The position numbers and the translations under genes were made by a program. The notes beneath the pieces were generated by a model. The model saw only the letters and a list, made by a program, of their open reading frames with translations. It ran no database searches and was not told the origin of the DNA. From the NCBI GenBank assembly GCA_943787265.1, contig CALSLT010000031.1, forward strand, positions 1-64,000: a stretch of 64,000 bases of DNA, in the 5' to 3' direction. Source of the DNA: an uncultured Planctomycetaceae bacterium (GTDB lineage Bacteria > Planctomycetota > Planctomycetia > Planctomycetales > Planctomycetaceae). Numbering within the stretch: position 1 is the stretch's first letter; each line of letters begins with the position of its first letter. Positions 1 through 12,204 of this stretch are shown here, in pieces.

Positions 1-949
1 GTTTGAAAGGATGCTGGCTTCACCAAGGCCGATGTCTTCCTGACCGACTTCATCAACCAGTGGTCTGATATTCAGCCGCTTCGATGAGATCGATCTGCCG
101 GTCAAGCTCATTCGCGAGCGGGTTTCAGGACTTCGGCTCGTCGGGAACTCAGTGAGTTCTTCAAAGTCCTCGTTCGCGAAAACAGATCGCTGGACAACCT
201 GATTGACTCGGACTTTCGTCGTCGTCGATCGGCAACTGGCTCAGTACTACGGTCTCAAAGCCAGAATCGATGAGGGGTTCCAGAAGGTTTCGCTTCCGGC
301 GTCCAGTCCTCGCGGAGGCATGCTCGCCCAGGCCGCGTTTCTCATCTCAGGCGGTTCGGGCCCGCGGACATCGCCAACGATCCGCGGAGCGATCATCCGG
401 GAGAAGTTCCTGCATGATCCCGTGCCGCCGCCCCCGCCCAACATCCCCGCCATCGAAACAGAAAAGGGGCAAAAGCTGACCGTCAAACAACTGGTCGATC
501 GACACAAGAATGTTCCTCAGTGCGCTTCATGTCACGACAGATTGATCCGATCGGCTACGGCCTTGAGAACTTTCGATTACCTGGGAAACTGGAGAACAAC
601 CGAAGTGGCCGGCGGTGCGGCAGCGAGTGCAAGCCCAAGAAAGCGAAAAGGGAAAGCCGCTTCCAAAAAACCTGCGCCCGAGAAGACTTGCCATCGACGC
701 GAGCGGTTATCTGGGAGACGACCGATTCGAGGATCTTGAAGGTCTCCGCAACGCTCTGAGTCAACATAAAGATCAGCTGGCACGATCGGTTTACGAATCG
801 TTGCTGTCCTACGGAATCGGTCGAGAGATCGAATTCGTCGACGACCAGGACGTCAGCGCCAATCTCAGTGAACTCAAGAGAACGCAATTACCCGCTCAAA
901 GAGATGATCTTTGAGGTCATTACATCCAAAACATTCGTCACCAAATAGA
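1..949 (+). CDS. PSCyt/PSD-family cytochrome c protein (DUF1592-DUF1588-DUF1585), 3' part, frameshifted
   Basis: This is the C-terminal part of a planctomycete cytochrome c family protein whose start lies before the window. Seen in order across frames are a DUF1592 tail, a DUF1588 segment with a proline run (PVPPPPPNIP) and a CASCH haem-type motif near base 525, and a DUF1585 tail ending at the TAG at 947-949. The reading frame changes several times (about 200, 540-620 and 890), but family-like sequence continues after each change, so single-base indels in the read or very recent decay are likely. The family is a predicted exported c-type cytochrome of unknown substrate. It is followed 90 bp downstream by its usual DUF1552 partner. 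Family assignment is firm; the function is inferred. Confidence 0.8.
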
Positions 950-953
950 AACT

Positions 954-1009
954 GGTAACCCGCAGCGTCGAGCAAGGGATGAGTCCCTCGCTTACGCGTC
1001 GGGTTACCT
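954..1009. repeat. REP-like intergenic palindrome
   Basis: The 56-bp spacer element has outer arms gtaacccg (954-961) and cgggttac (1002-1009), a perfect 8-bp inverted repeat. Inside lies a second imperfect stem around agcaaggga and tccctcgct. Translation of the - strand gives the VTRRVSEG string that I recall from many planctomycete small hypothetical proteins, so this is probably a dispersed genomic palindrome and not a gene. It sits between a PSCyt gene and its DUF1552 partner. Confidence 0.6.
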
Positions 1010-1038
1010 GCGATGGACATCTAACCGAGAGAATAAAC

Positions 1039-2308
1039 ATGAGCCTGATTACAACACCTTCGCGTCGTTCATTTCTGCGTTCCGCGACGGCCTGCCTGGC
1101 CTTGCCGTGTCTGGACACGTTCGCCGCGGCAGCCAGCGATCTGCCCGGCCCGAAAAAGCGGATGATCTTTCTGGGGCAGGGTTATGGTTTCCTGCCGGAC
1201 TTCTACCCGACGAAAGCGGCAGGTTTTCGGAGATTGGCCTGACCGAAGGCATGTCGCCCCTGAAGAAACATCAGGACGACATCACCCTGCTGGGCAACCT
1301 GATCAACGTCGGGACGACGAACCCGCACAGCGGCAGCCTGACGTTTCTAACGGGTGCGCCTACAGCAATCCCAACTCGATGCAAGAACACGGTTTCCTGC
1401 GACCAGGTCGCGGCCGAGTCCCTCTGCCGAGGATACCCGTTATTCGCACCTCACACTCAGTACCGAAGACACGAAAGGGCACGGCAATCGTTGCCTTTCC
1501 ATGGCCTGGGACAAGGTCGGGCAGTCCCGATCGCCGGATTGAACACATCGCTGGAACTTTATGACAAGCTGTTCTCGGCGACCGAATCCAAAGAAGCGGT
1601 GATGCGAAGAATCCAGACACGTCGCAGTGTTCTTGATGGCATGAAGGTCAACGCCAATCGATCAGCCAGTCAAATCGCGAAGACAGACAAAGAGAAGCTC
1701 GACGAGTTCTACCAGACCATTCGGCAGGTTGAGCTGGGCTTGAAGCGGCAGTTGGACTGGGCAAACACTCCGAAGCCGCGGCCCCTTATGGGCATCCCGA
1801 CAAAATCGACGGAGAGTCTGAAGTCAAGTTGATGTTTGACATGATTGCCCTGGCCTTTCAGACGGATCAGACTCGCGTCTCGTCCTACATGATGCCATCG
1901 CAGTCCGTTCTCAGCAGCATGGGGATCACGATCCCCGTTCACGCGCTGTCTCACTACAACATTTCCGAGGAGAGAACAGTGAATGCCGGCTACAGGGACA
2001 AGAAGTGCACCGAGCTTTTCGGTTACCTGCTGGACCGACTCAAAGAGAAGAAAGACGTCAGCGGCCAAAGCATCTACGACAGTTGCATCGTCAGTTACGG
2101 CACCAACATCGATCCTCGCACGGCATCAAAGGCTTCCCGTTGTTCCTTTCCGGAGGCGGCATCAAGAACCTGCGACTTGGTGAAAGCATCATGCTGCCCA
2201 AGGACACGCCCCTGGCCAACGTCTGGCTGACGCTTCTGCAGCAAGCGTGGCATGCCGATCGATCGATTCAGCCACAGCACCGGCGGCTTGAATGAGATTC
2301 TGGTTTGA
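1039..2308 (+). CDS. HXXSHH-family (DUF1552) Tat-exported protein, frameshifted
   Basis: The start ATG at 1039 gives a Tat-type signal, SRRSFLRSATACLALPCL, followed by the family block KKRMIFLGQGYGF. The frame shifts near 1210-1230, again in the middle (around 1430-1550) and near 1800 and 2120. The family text resumes each time, including SCDQVAAE, a coiled region ending in LDEFYQTIRQVELGL, and the namesake motif as VHALSHYN. It ends GLNEILV at TGA 2306-2308, typical of the family. The role is unknown; family members sit beside PSCyt cytochromes and are predicted to act outside the cytoplasmic membrane. The upstream PSCyt gene is its expected operon partner. Confidence 0.8.
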
Positions 2309-2411
2309 GGATGCCCCTCATCCTCGCTGCAACTCAGCACCACGCGCCTGCTCGAGAGAACTCAGGTCGCTCCGACAATCGTCACCACAATCAAGAGATT
2401 GAAACCCGCAA

Positions 2412-4241
2412 ATGAATGTACGCATCGCGTTTCTTATCCCTGCCATGCTGCTGGCAGTAACCACCAGTGTTTTCGCGGCGCGGCCCAATGTCATTCTCGT
2501 GATGACCGACGATCAGGGCTACGGCGACCTGGGCTGTCATGGGAATCCTGTTCTTAAGACGCCCAACCTCGATCAGCTTTATCGCGAGTCCGTGCGTCTG
2601 ACCGATTTCCACGTCAGTCCGTTCTGCACTCCGACTCGCGCGGCCTTGATGACTGGTCGGTACCCGGCACGGACCGGGGCTTATCGCACGAGCAGTGGGC
2701 GGACCATGCTGCATACTGATGAGCGGACCGTTGCCAACCTATTCGACGACGCCGGTTATGTCACCGGTATGGTCGGCAAGTGGCATCTGGGTGATAACGC
2801 GCCGCATCGGCCACAGGATCGTGGTTTTCAGGATGTGGTCTGGCATCGCTGTGGTGGCATTGGGCAGGCATCGGATTACTACGGCAACGACTACTTCGAC
2901 GATACCTACGAGCGCAACGGCAAGTACGAAAAGTTCAACGGCTATTGCACCGATGTGTGGTTCGCTGAGGCAATGCGGTTCGTGGAAGAGAATCAAAGCA
3001 AGCCGTTCTTTCTTTATCTGGCCACGAACGCGCCGCACAGTCCCTATCGCGTCGCGCCCAAGTGGAGCGATCCATACAAAGACAGCGTAAAGTGGAAGGG
3101 CGGTGCCGAGTTCTACGGTATGATCGCGAATCTCGATTACAACGTGGGACTGATGCGGAAAACACTCGATGAACTGGGTCTCGCAGAAAACACGATCTTC
3201 ATCTTCATGACGGACAACGGAACGTCGAAAGGCATGGGCGGCCCCGACCCCGATGGAAACAAACTGCCAGCTGATGTTTTTCAGGGCTTCAACGCGGGCA
3301 TGCGAGGACAGAAATCCACCGTGTTCGAGGGCGGTCATCGCGTGCCGTTCTTTATTCACTGGCCTGCTGGCCGACTCATTGGCGGGCGGGATGCGACGAA
3401 TCTCTCCGCTCATGTCGACGTGTTGCCAACGCTTGCCGAACTTTGCGGTTTCAAGATTCCCAAGTCCCTACAGCTCGATGGCAAATCGTTTGCTGCTCAA
3501 CTGAAAGACCCACAGGCTCCGCCTCATCGTGATCATTACATCACGCAACTGCACGGCGGCGCGAGGTTCGTCCACAAAGAGCAGCCCTGGGAAACGTCCT
3601 GCGTGGTCAAAGACCGGTGGCGTCTGATCGATGGAGAAAAGCTTTACAACCTCGACCGCAACCCCCTGCAAAGTCGCGATTTCTCCGCGGCTTATCCGGA
3701 TAAAGTCGCGGAACTGCGGGCGCTGTACGAGAAGTTCTGGGAGTCGGTCTCACCCCGTATGACACCAGTGTCGATTGATTTGGGCAACGCGGCACAGAAT
3801 CCGACATTGCTCTGTTCGCAGGACTGGCACCTGCCGGTCGGTAATCCGCCCTGGCATATGGGAGCGATCAACCAACTGGTTCGCGAAACGGGGCCGTGGT
3901 ATGTCAACGTAAAACAAGCGGGTCGCTATCGAATCAGTTTGCGTCAGTTTCCGCCCGAAGCTAATCGAAACGTTGTGGCGAAGAGAGCCAAACTCCGCAT
4001 CGGCGGTAAGGAAGCGGAGTCGAAGGTCAAACTCGGTTCGAAGGCCATCGACTTCGAGTTGGATTTGCCAGCCGGCAAGACAAAGCTGGAAACATGGCTA
4101 TTCGATAAGAAAGGCGAAGCCGGTGGCGCGTATTTCACCGAAGTCGAATTGCTAACTTCCACGGACGAACAGTCGGCAACTGCGCCCGTTTCTCAGAAGA
4201 GGCGGCCCAACTTTGTCGTGGAAGGACTAGACGGACTATGA
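2412..4241 (+). CDS. arylsulfatase (formylglycine-type)
   Basis: An intact 609-residue sulfatase that would hydrolyse sulfate esters, probably on exported polysaccharide. The Sec signal is about residues 1-22 (ending VFA). Metal-binding aspartates are in MTDDQGYGD (D33, D34), and the formylglycine motif is CTPTRAALMTGR with C72, so it needs a formylglycine-generating enzyme. VGKWHLGD and a later MTDNG block supply further active-site residues. About 130 C-terminal residues after the sulfatase core may form a beta-rich domain that I do not recognise. Its TGA overlaps the ATG of the next PSCyt gene (ATGA at 4238-4241), so the two are translationally coupled. It lies between two PSCyt/DUF1552 units. 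Confidence 0.92.
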   Translation: MNVRIAFLIPAMLLAVTTSVFAARPNVILVMTDDQGYGDLGCHGNPVLKTPNLDQLYRESVRLTDFHVSPFCTPTRAALMTGRYPARTGAYRTSSGRTMLHTDERTVANLFDDAGYVTGMVGKWHLGDNAPHRPQDRGFQDVVWHRCGGIGQASDYYGNDYFDDTYERNGKYEKFNGYCTDVWFAEAMRFVEENQSKPFFLYLATNAPHSPYRVAPKWSDPYKDSVKWKGGAEFYGMIANLDYNVGLMRKTLDELGLAENTIFIFMTDNGTSKGMGGPDPDGNKLPADVFQGFNAGMRGQKSTVFEGGHRVPFFIHWPAGRLIGGRDATNLSAHVDVLPTLAELCGFKIPKSLQLDGKSFAAQLKDPQAPPHRDHYITQLHGGARFVHKEQPWETSCVVKDRWRLIDGEKLYNLDRNPLQSRDFSAAYPDKVAELRALYEKFWESVSPRMTPVSIDLGNAAQNPTLLCSQDWHLPVGNPPWHMGAINQLVRETGPWYVNVKQAGRYRISLRQFPPEANRNVVAKRAKLRIGGKEAESKVKLGSKAIDFELDLPAGKTKLETWLFDKKGEAGGAYFTEVELLTSTDEQSATAPVSQKRRPNFVVEGLDGL

Positions 4242-6800
4242 AATATCTCCAAAGCATCGCGATCGTCATTACAACACTCGTCTCTGTTGCGCAGGCGGAT
4301 GATGGGAAGCGAAATTCCGCAGTCCACTTTGAGAAACAGGTCAAGCCGGTCATTGAAACAGCTTTGTTTTCGATGTCACGGACCGGACAAGCAGGAAGCA
4401 CAACTTCGGATCGATACCCTCAGCATCGATCTGGTGAACAGCGATGCGGGCGATCACTGGGAGGAGGTTCTCAATCAGCTCAATGTGGGAGCCATGCCGC
4501 CCGAGGATGAGCTTCAGCCGACTCCCGCGCAACGAGAGCTGATCACGTCCTGGATTCACGGCGAATTGAAACACGCCGCCGAGATGCGCAGGGCTTCGGG
4601 AGATGGCAGTTCACTTCGCCGAATGACCGGCTACGAATACAGCAACACCATGCGCGACCTGTTGGGCATCGACCTCGATTTTTCAAAAGATCTCCCGCCG
4701 GAGGGGGCCGCCGAGGAAGGATTCAAGAATAACAACTACGTTCTGGGCACGTCGTCCATCCATCTGGAGTTTTTTCAATCCATCGGCGAGATGGCGCTGC
4801 GCAAGGTCCTGCGATTTCGGGACCAGCCGAAGCGGACAGCGATCAAAGTGCAACCGGAAGATCAATCAGGTTGAGAATCCGTATGCGGCGGATCCCACTC
4901 GGTACAACTCGGAAGACGCGGCGAGAGTGGACATGTCTGTCACTCTCGGCGAAAGACGGACTCAGGCGTTCTGCTTTGGATGAAACCCGCTAGATCCCGA
5001 TGCGCCGAAGAAGAACACGAGGCGATTTGGCGGGCCTCCGGCTTCGTTCGTCGACCTTCGAAAAGTTCAGCTTTCCGGCCCCGTCCGCGTTCGAATCAAA
5101 GCCGGAGGGTCTCCGAGCAAACAGGGTGACCTGCCGCGTATGCTGGTCGAGTTCGGTTATTTCCTGTCCAACTTCAAGGTGACCGGGGAGGTGGCCGCGA
5201 TCGAGGTCGAAGCGTCCATTGACGATCCCAGGGTATACGAGTTCAACATCCGGTCGGAGCGTTACCCGACAACCGGTGAGCTGATTTCTTACTCAGGATT
5301 TCCAATCCTTTCGATGTCGGGACATCAAGGATTCCTAAAGAAGATTACCCGCAACTGTTCATTGACAGCGTGGAAATCGTGGTTGAGAGCCACGACTCCT
5401 GGCCCCCAAAGACACACACGGACATCCTGTTCGAATCGGATCTGGCGACGACGGATCCAGACGCTTACGTCCGCTCAGGTGCTCGAGAAGTTCATGACTC
5501 GGGCATACCGTAGACCGCCAACCGACAGAGAGATCGCCCGGATGATCCGCTTGTACGGACGGCTGCATTCACGGAACGGGTCGTTCGAAGACTCGATTCT
5601 GGGCGCGCTCAACGCCGTCCTCTGTGCGCCGGGCTTCCTCTTGCTGGACAGTCAAGCCGATGGAGAAAGCCACGACCCCGACTTCCAGCCAGCTCGAATG
5701 ATTATCGAACTGGCATCACGACTCTCGTACTTCCTGTGGAGCACGATGCCTGACGATCGGTTGTTTGAGCTGGCCGAGCGGGGCGTTCTGCATCGGCCGG
5801 ATGTATTGCGCAAGGAAACGCTGCGGATGATCGATGATCCGCGGTCAGATGAGTTTGTAGAACACTTCTGTTCTCAGTGGTTGAATCTGGACAGCGTCTA
5901 CAGCGTGGCGGTCAATCCGGAGTACTTTCCGTGGTTTTCGAGAGACGCTCAAAGATGAAATGCGCAGCGAGACAACAGAGTTCTTTCGGACCGTCCTGAA
6001 GGAGAATCTCAGTGGCCTGTCGTTTATCGATTCCGACTTCGCGATGCTCAATGCCGCGCTGGCAAAGCACTATGGCATCAAGGGCGTTGGGGGGCTGCAG
6101 CTTCGCAAAGTGGCGCTGTCGCCCGAAGATCGACGGGGAGGGATTCTGACTCATGCATCCGTGCTGCTGGGGAATTCCAGTGGCGACGATACGCATCCCA
6201 TCAAGCGCGGCGTCTGGCTTCTCGAACGATTGTTGGGCGATCCGCCGCCTCCTCCGCCTCCAGCCGTTCCGACACTTGCTGAAAACGATCAAACGGGGGA
6301 ACGGCAATCACTCAAGGACAAGCTCATCGCCCACCGGGAATCCGAGGCGTGCATGAATTGTCATCGCAAGATCGATCCGTGGGGAATCGCGTTTGAGAAC
6401 TATGACGGCATCGGCGTCTGGCGAGATTCGACCGTGCCAAGAAGTCGGCGACGCGCCAGCTCGCGAGCAAAACGCTCAACCACGAAAGCGCGGCCGTGCA
6501 GAAGGCGAAAGCCGAAAAGGCCAAACAGGATCGAAGTGGTCGATCCCCGCACAAAGCTGGCGAACGGAACCGAGATCCAGGATCTCGACGATCTGAAGGC
6601 CTACCTGATCGAGCACAAACGGGATGAGTTCGCTGAGACCCTCGTCGAAAACTGCTCGCCTACTCTCTGGGGAGATACCTGGAGTTCACCGATACGGAAT
6701 CGGTCAAAAGTCTTACTGCCGGATCTCCGGGAAGATGAGTACCGCCTGAAGGATCTTGATCGTCTCGATTGTATTGAGCGAACCATTCAGAACGAGATAG
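4238..6800 (+). CDS. PSCyt/PSD-family cytochrome c protein, frameshifted
   Basis: The ATG at 4238 overlaps the sulfatase stop. A signal peptide (residues 1-20, ending AQA) is followed by the haem motif CFRCHGP in a shifted frame at about 4370. DUF1587 (SLRRMTGYEYSNTMRDLLG), a middle domain, DUF1592 (LSYFLWSTMPDDRLFELA), DUF1588 with a proline run and CMNCHRKIDP, and DUF1585 follow. Frame changes lie near 4370, 4870-5100, 5320-5450, 5950, 6430-6530 and 6650-6760. The last good frame ends SEPFRTR at TAG 6798-6800. The lysine/arginine-rich stretch around 6430-6530 lies out of frame or is an insertion in DUF1588. Family assignment is firm, the substrate unknown. Confidence 0.8.
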
Positions 6801-6817
6801 CCAACGAAAGTGAAATC

Positions 6818-8147
6818 ATGACCACAAAATCCTGGCACTTGAGCCGTCGAACTTTTCTTCGCAGCGCAGGCGTGTCGATCGCTCTCCCCTGGCTTGAGGG
6901 AATGTCCACAAGCCGCGCCCGCGGAGACGATCAAGCCGCGCATGTGTTTCGCCTATTTCCATTACGGCGTTCCCATGCCGCCGGACGATCACCCGGATCG
7001 TCAGAAGTTCGGCTGGTTCCCGGTGGATGAAGGCAGCGATTATCAGTTCGCCGGCGCCCACTCAAGCCTGAAGCCGTTTCGGACAAGTTGACCTACTTCG
7101 GCGGCTTGTCCCATCCGCTGGGCCGGCGCGTTCCCGGGCACAAAGCGGGAGACGTGTTTCTGACGGGCGCGGACATCAGCGGCGCGCTATACCGGCAATC
7201 CGTCTCGGTGGACCAGGTCGCTGCGACGGCGATCGGCGATGACACTCGATTCCCTTCGCTGGTGCTCTCCACCTCCGGAGGCGTCAACCGGCCCTACAGA
7301 TCCCACACGCTGTCCTATGATCGCGGTGGGCAGACCCATCCCTTCGCTGCATAAACCGCAGGACATCTTTGAGCGTCTGTTTGGAGTGCCGTCACGGTCA
7401 ATCCAAAGAGCAGCAACGACAGGCGTTCCAGCAAAAGGGCAGCATTCTCGACACGGTCAGGGAAGAAGCAGCAAGTCTCAATCGTCGGTTGGGCAAGCGC
7501 GACCAGCAAAAGATGGATGAATATCTGTCGTCCGTGCGGGAAGTCGAACAAGGGCTTGCACGGTCTGAAAATGGCTGGATGTCGCCAAGCCTGAAGTCGG
7601 CTGTCCCGGCAGCGGACTTTGAGATCAGCCCGGAGTCGACGATTGAGTTCATTCGATCGAAAGTACGACCTGATGGTGCTTGCGTTCCAGACGAACAGCA
7701 CGCGCGTCGCGACCTATCAGACGTCCGCCGAGTCGGAGCAGGGCTACGAAAAACAGTTTCCCCTGGCGGCAGGCCTGAAGATCACCTCACACAACATCTC
7801 TCACGCTGCGAACCGACTACGAGCAGTGGAGCACCTACAGCAGATTCCTCGTCGACCAACATGCCTGGTTCCTCGACCGCTTGAACTCGATCAAGGAGGG
7901 CGAGGGCACTCTGTTGGATAACACCATGGTTCTTTACGGCAGTTGCACCAGCCAAACCCATGTGACTCGCAACTACCCGCTCATCCTGGCTGGCGGCTCG
8001 AACCTGGGCATCAAACACGGTCAGTATCGACAATTCAGCGAAGAGATTCCGCTCAGCAATCTGTATTTAGCGATGCTTCAAAAAATGGGCGTTCCCGTCG
8101 ACTCCTTCAAAGACAGCACCGGACCCATGCCCGAGATTCTGTCGTAG
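6818..8147 (+). CDS. HXXSHH-family (DUF1552) Tat-exported protein, frameshifted
   Basis: It starts at ATG 6818, only 17 bp after the PSCyt stop, with a Tat-like signal SRRTFLRSAGVSIALPWL. Family blocks follow in shifting frames: MCFAYFHYGVPMPPDD, VDQVAATAIGDDTRF, a coiled region with REVEQGL, FQTNSTRVATYQT, then the motif HNISHAA where the family has HXXSHH. The C-terminus LVDSFKDSTGP-type text ends at TAG 8145-8147. Frame changes lie near 6930, 7080, 7340, 7660 and 7800. MCFAYFHYGVPMP marks a sub-group different from the KRMIFLG sub-group of the other copies here. Role unknown; partner of the preceding gene. Confidence 0.78.
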
Positions 8148-8200
8148 CGCAGTACTTTGATCCGTGAGTGAACTCGGCGTTCCAATTGGATGAGAACAGA

Positions 8201-10741
8201 ATGAACTGGAAGTCAATCACTTATCTTCTTTTGACCGCTGTGGTGTTGATTGGGATCGCCAGGAACTCGCATGCGCAGGATGTCGACGCGAGCAACTCCG
8301 GCATCCGATGGGCCACCGAAATGCCGCAGAGCGCTATCGAACCGTTCCTGAAAACGCACTGCATTCGCTGTCATGGACCCCAGAAGCAGAATGGCCAAGT
8401 TCGCTTCGACGAGATAGTTTGGAAGATAAACAACAACGACACGGCCCAACGATGGCAGGATGTCCTCGACATGCTGAACGGCGGCGACATGCCGCCGGAG
8501 GACGAACCGCAGCCGGATTCGGCCGAGTTGGCGAAGGTACTGGATAGCTTGACAACAACTTTGGTCACTGCTCGACAGCGGCTGACCGATCAGGGTGGGG
8601 AAATTGTGCTGCGGCGGCTGAATCGTCGGGAGTATGCGAACACCATTCGAGACCTGTTCGGTTTCGAGATCGACCCGCTCGACGTGCCGCCTGACAACGA
8701 TTCGGAAACGTTCGACACCGTCGGGTCGGATCAGAGCTTCACCTCTTCCCATTTTGAACGCTATCTCGAACTCGGGGAGCGGATCGCGACCGAGGCATTC
8801 CGCCTGGGAGCCACTCCGAGAAAGAGCGCCAAAACGTGGCGTGGAGAGGTCGGCCATATCGCCGCCAAGCACAAACGCCGCGAACTGGAAAAACTCGCGC
8901 GCCAGATGGCGATGAAGAAGGCCGGCGCGACCTGGAAGGAGATCGGGTTCAAGGACGAGGGCGAGATGGAGATTGTTTTCGGCCAGTGGGAAGGCCGGTT
9001 TGAGAGACCGAGCCGCTACCTGGAATTGCCGCTGGTCGACGAGGGCCTCTATCTCAGTGACATCGGGCCCGCGTTCAGCAGGGTCAATCTCAATCGCCCC
9101 GCAGATCCTCGCGGCACTTACCGCGTGCGAATAAGAGGTGGCATCCACGGCGAGCAGCCGGAGATCCGCAAGTTTGTCACGATGTCGATGGGCGATCGGG
9201 GCGTGATCGGCGTGCTGAAGATCGACGGCACGACGGAGAATCCCGAGGTGGTTGAAACCACGGTGCGAACTCGGCTTGGCGAGAAGTCGATGACCCTGCA
9301 ATTTCGCGAGGACCGGTCGACCCGACGGCTCGACGCCTATGTGCGGGCGTTGAAGTCGAAAGGTCCGCTACATTCGATCTGGATCGACTGGCTCGAATTG
9401 GAAGGGCCCTTCTACAACGAGGAATGCTCCTTCTTCGAGGCGTTGACCTTCAAAGATGGCTCCCGTCCGGGCCGGCCCGAACTTGAACTCAGTGATGAAA
9501 GCGCAGCGAATGGATCAATCGCTTCACCGTTGAAGGCCTTCCGCCGGCGAGAACCGGCACCCGCCTATCTGGACGGGCTGGTCACGATTTATGAAGCGCG
9601 TCGCCAGGAAGGTCTCAGCATTGAGGAGTCGATGAGCGCCGTTGTCTCCGTGATCCTGTCCTCTCCGGGATTCCTTTACCTGCGGGAACGAGTCGAGCCC
9701 GAGAATGATGGAAAAGAAGCTGTTGCTCGACCATCGAGAACTCGCGGAGCGGCTCGCTTACTTCCTCTGGAGCAGTCCACCGGACGCGGCGTTGTATGCC
9801 AGGGTGGATGACGGGACGCTCTCTCGCGATGCCGTTTTGCGGGCGGAGGTGGATCGGATGTTAGCGGATCCCAAGGCGGCAGCGTTCTACCAGGGGTTCG
9901 CGAGTCAGTGGGGCGACCTGGAACGATTCCAGGCGGTGACCGTGGATGAAAACAAGTTCAAGCGGTTTAACGCCGGTGTCCGACACTCCGCTTCCCGTGA
10001 GCTTTCGGCATTCTTCAAAACGCTCGTGGAAGAAAACCTGCCGGCTGCGAACCTGATTGATTCCGACTTTGTCGTGATCGACCCCTTGCTCGCCCAGCAC
10101 TACGGAATCGATGGCGTCCACTCGAATGGCTTTCAGAAGGTGCCGCTCGCTCGAGACCTCCCCGCGCGGGGGCCTGCTGGGCCAGATGGCCTTTCTGACA
10201 GCGGGCTCGAATGGCGAGCGTTCCTCGCCGGTGATCCGTGGCGCGCTGGTGATGCAGAAACTGCTCCATGACAAGCCCGCTCCGCCGCCGCCCAACGTCC
10301 CGGAACTGGGTGCCGAGGCCGGCGTGAACCGTACCAACCGCGAGCTAGTTGAGTTCCATCAGCGCAAGCCGCAATGCGCATCGTGTCACAAGAAGATGGA
10401 CGTGATCGGTTTCGGCCTGGAAAACTTCGACACCATCGGCCGGTGGCGGGAGACCGAACGCGTCGCCAATAAGAATCGTGCCGATCGCACCGGGCGGGCA
10501 ACTCCCTGACGGCGGCGAGTTCGCCAATCTCGATGATCTCAAGCAGTTGCTGCTCGACCACGACGAACGGCTTGCGGAGGAACTGGTGGAATCCCTGCTC
10601 GCCTACGGAATGGGACGCAACATCGAGTTCTCCGACACCGAAGCGGTCGAGGCCATCCTCGCCCAACTCAAGCCCGATCAGTTTCGACTGCGAGCGATGA
10701 TCCGCGAAATCGCGGCGAGTCGAGTCTTCCGTTCCAAGTGA
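8201..10741 (+). CDS. PSCyt/PSD-family cytochrome c protein, frameshifted
   Basis: I chose ATG 8201 because a clear signal peptide starts there (MNWKSITYLLLTAVVLIG, cleavage near SHA-Q). An earlier in-frame ATG at 8168 would put 11 polar residues in front of it. CIRCHGP is the N-terminal haem motif, then DUF1587 (LRRLNRREYANTIRDLFG), a beta-rich middle, DUF1592 (AERLAYFLWSSPPDAALYA), DUF1588 with proline run and CASCHKKMD, and DUF1585 (LLAYGMGRNIEFSDTEAV) to the stop at 10741. The frame is open for about 1.5 kb, then shifts near 9700, 10160 and 10470. It forms a pair with the next DUF1552 gene. Confidence 0.85.
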
Positions 10742-10768
10742 GTCACTGAATCAGGAAATGTGAATATC

Positions 10769-12073
10769 ATGAATCAATTCGTCACCAACTCCGCGACCCG
10801 ACGCTCGTTTCTCCAGGCAGGTACCGCCTGCCTTGCCGTTCCCTTTCTTGAAACCCTTGCCACTGCCGAGGCCGCGTCTGCGACTCCTCCCAAACGCATG
10901 ATTTTCCTTGGAGGTGGCTTCGGCTTCACGAAAGAGACCTTCTTCCCGACCGAGGCTGGTCGGTTCTGCCGAAATCGGACTTACCGAAGGCCTCTCGCCG
11001 CTGCAGCGCCACCAGGACGACATCACCATGGTGTCGAACCTTACGCAACCCGGGCGCAACCAACCCTCATGGTGGCAGCGTGTCCTACCTGACTGGCGCC
11101 AACGTGTCGGGCACTCCCGGAAAGCGATTTTTCAACTCGATCTCCTGCGACCAGGTCGCGGCGCGTCACCTGGGAACGGAAACACGGTTTCGTTCGCTGC
11201 CCTGTCGGCGCCGGAAGGCAGTTCGCTTAACTCGGGGCATGGACAGGGCCTTTCCCTGTCCTGGGACGAAGCCGGCAACCCGATCCCCGGCATCGACCAT
11301 CCACGCGATCTCTACTGGACGCTGTTCGCCAACCCAAACGATTCGCGTAAGGAATTCGACGCCCGGCTGCGCAGGAAGCAGAGCATCCTCGATGTCGTGC
11401 GGCTCGATGGCGGCGCATTAAAGCGAACGCTTGGCAAGACGGACCAGGAGAAACTTGACGAGTACTTCACCGGCGTGCGGCAGATCGAGCAGGGACTCGA
11501 ACGGCAGGCAGCGTGGGCGGATATTCCGAAGCCGGAAGCACCCTTTGATGAGCCGGGCGAAAAGCTGACCGGCGAGGAGGAGATCAAGCTGATGTCCGAC
11601 ATGATCATCATCGCGCTGCAGACCGACTCGACCCGCGTTGTGACCTACAGGCATCCCCAGCACTCTTTACTTCGCGGCATGGGCATCTACGTTGCAAGCG
11701 CACAACCTCAGCCACTACGGCTTCTCCGAACCCCGGACCCTGGCGTCCCGGGAACGGGACAAGAAGTTAACCGAACTCCTCGCCTACTTTCTCGATCGCT
11801 TGAAGGAAGCAAAGGATACTGATGGCAGCCGATTATTTGACAACTGCGTCGTCAGTTGGGGCACCAACCTGCGCACCGGTCATACGCTGGAAAACTTGCC
11901 CGCGATCTACGCCGGGGGCGCGGCGGCGAAACTGCAGAAAGGGCGAGCACATCGTTCTGCCGCAAGCAGGACACGCCACTGGCAAACTACTGGTTGACTC
12001 TGATGCAGTCATGGGAATTCCGTTGGAGCAATTCAGTCACAGCACCGGAACTCTGAACGAGATACAAATTTAG
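10769..12073 (+). CDS. HXXSHH-family (DUF1552) Tat-exported protein, frameshifted
   Basis: ATG 10769 is favoured over an in-frame GTG at 10760. The Tat signal reads TRRSFLQAGTACLAVPFL, followed by PKRMIFLGGGFGFTKETFF. The frame shifts near 10965, 11040-11080, 11190, 11680 and 11950. Conserved blocks are SCDQVAARHLG, the coiled DEYFTGVRQIEQGLERQ, MIIALQTDSTRVVTYR, and the namesake motif as AHNLSHYG. The C-terminus TGTLNEIQI ends at TAG 12071-12073. It lies 28 bp after the PSCyt gene, as expected for a two-gene unit. Confidence 0.8.
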
Positions 12074-12204
12074 GTTGGATAATGGAAAACGAATTGAAAA
12101 TTGGCTCTCATTTTTTGCTCTTTGAGGCAGGTTCCAACCAATGCTGGCGAAGCGCCGGGCGGACGTCGGGCGACGGTGAGATCTGTTCGACGATGTCACT
12201 TACA

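Noticed and set aside
8213..9301. 362-codon - strand open frame
   Set aside because: Shadow of the PSCyt gene, whose signal peptide and haem motif are on the + strand.
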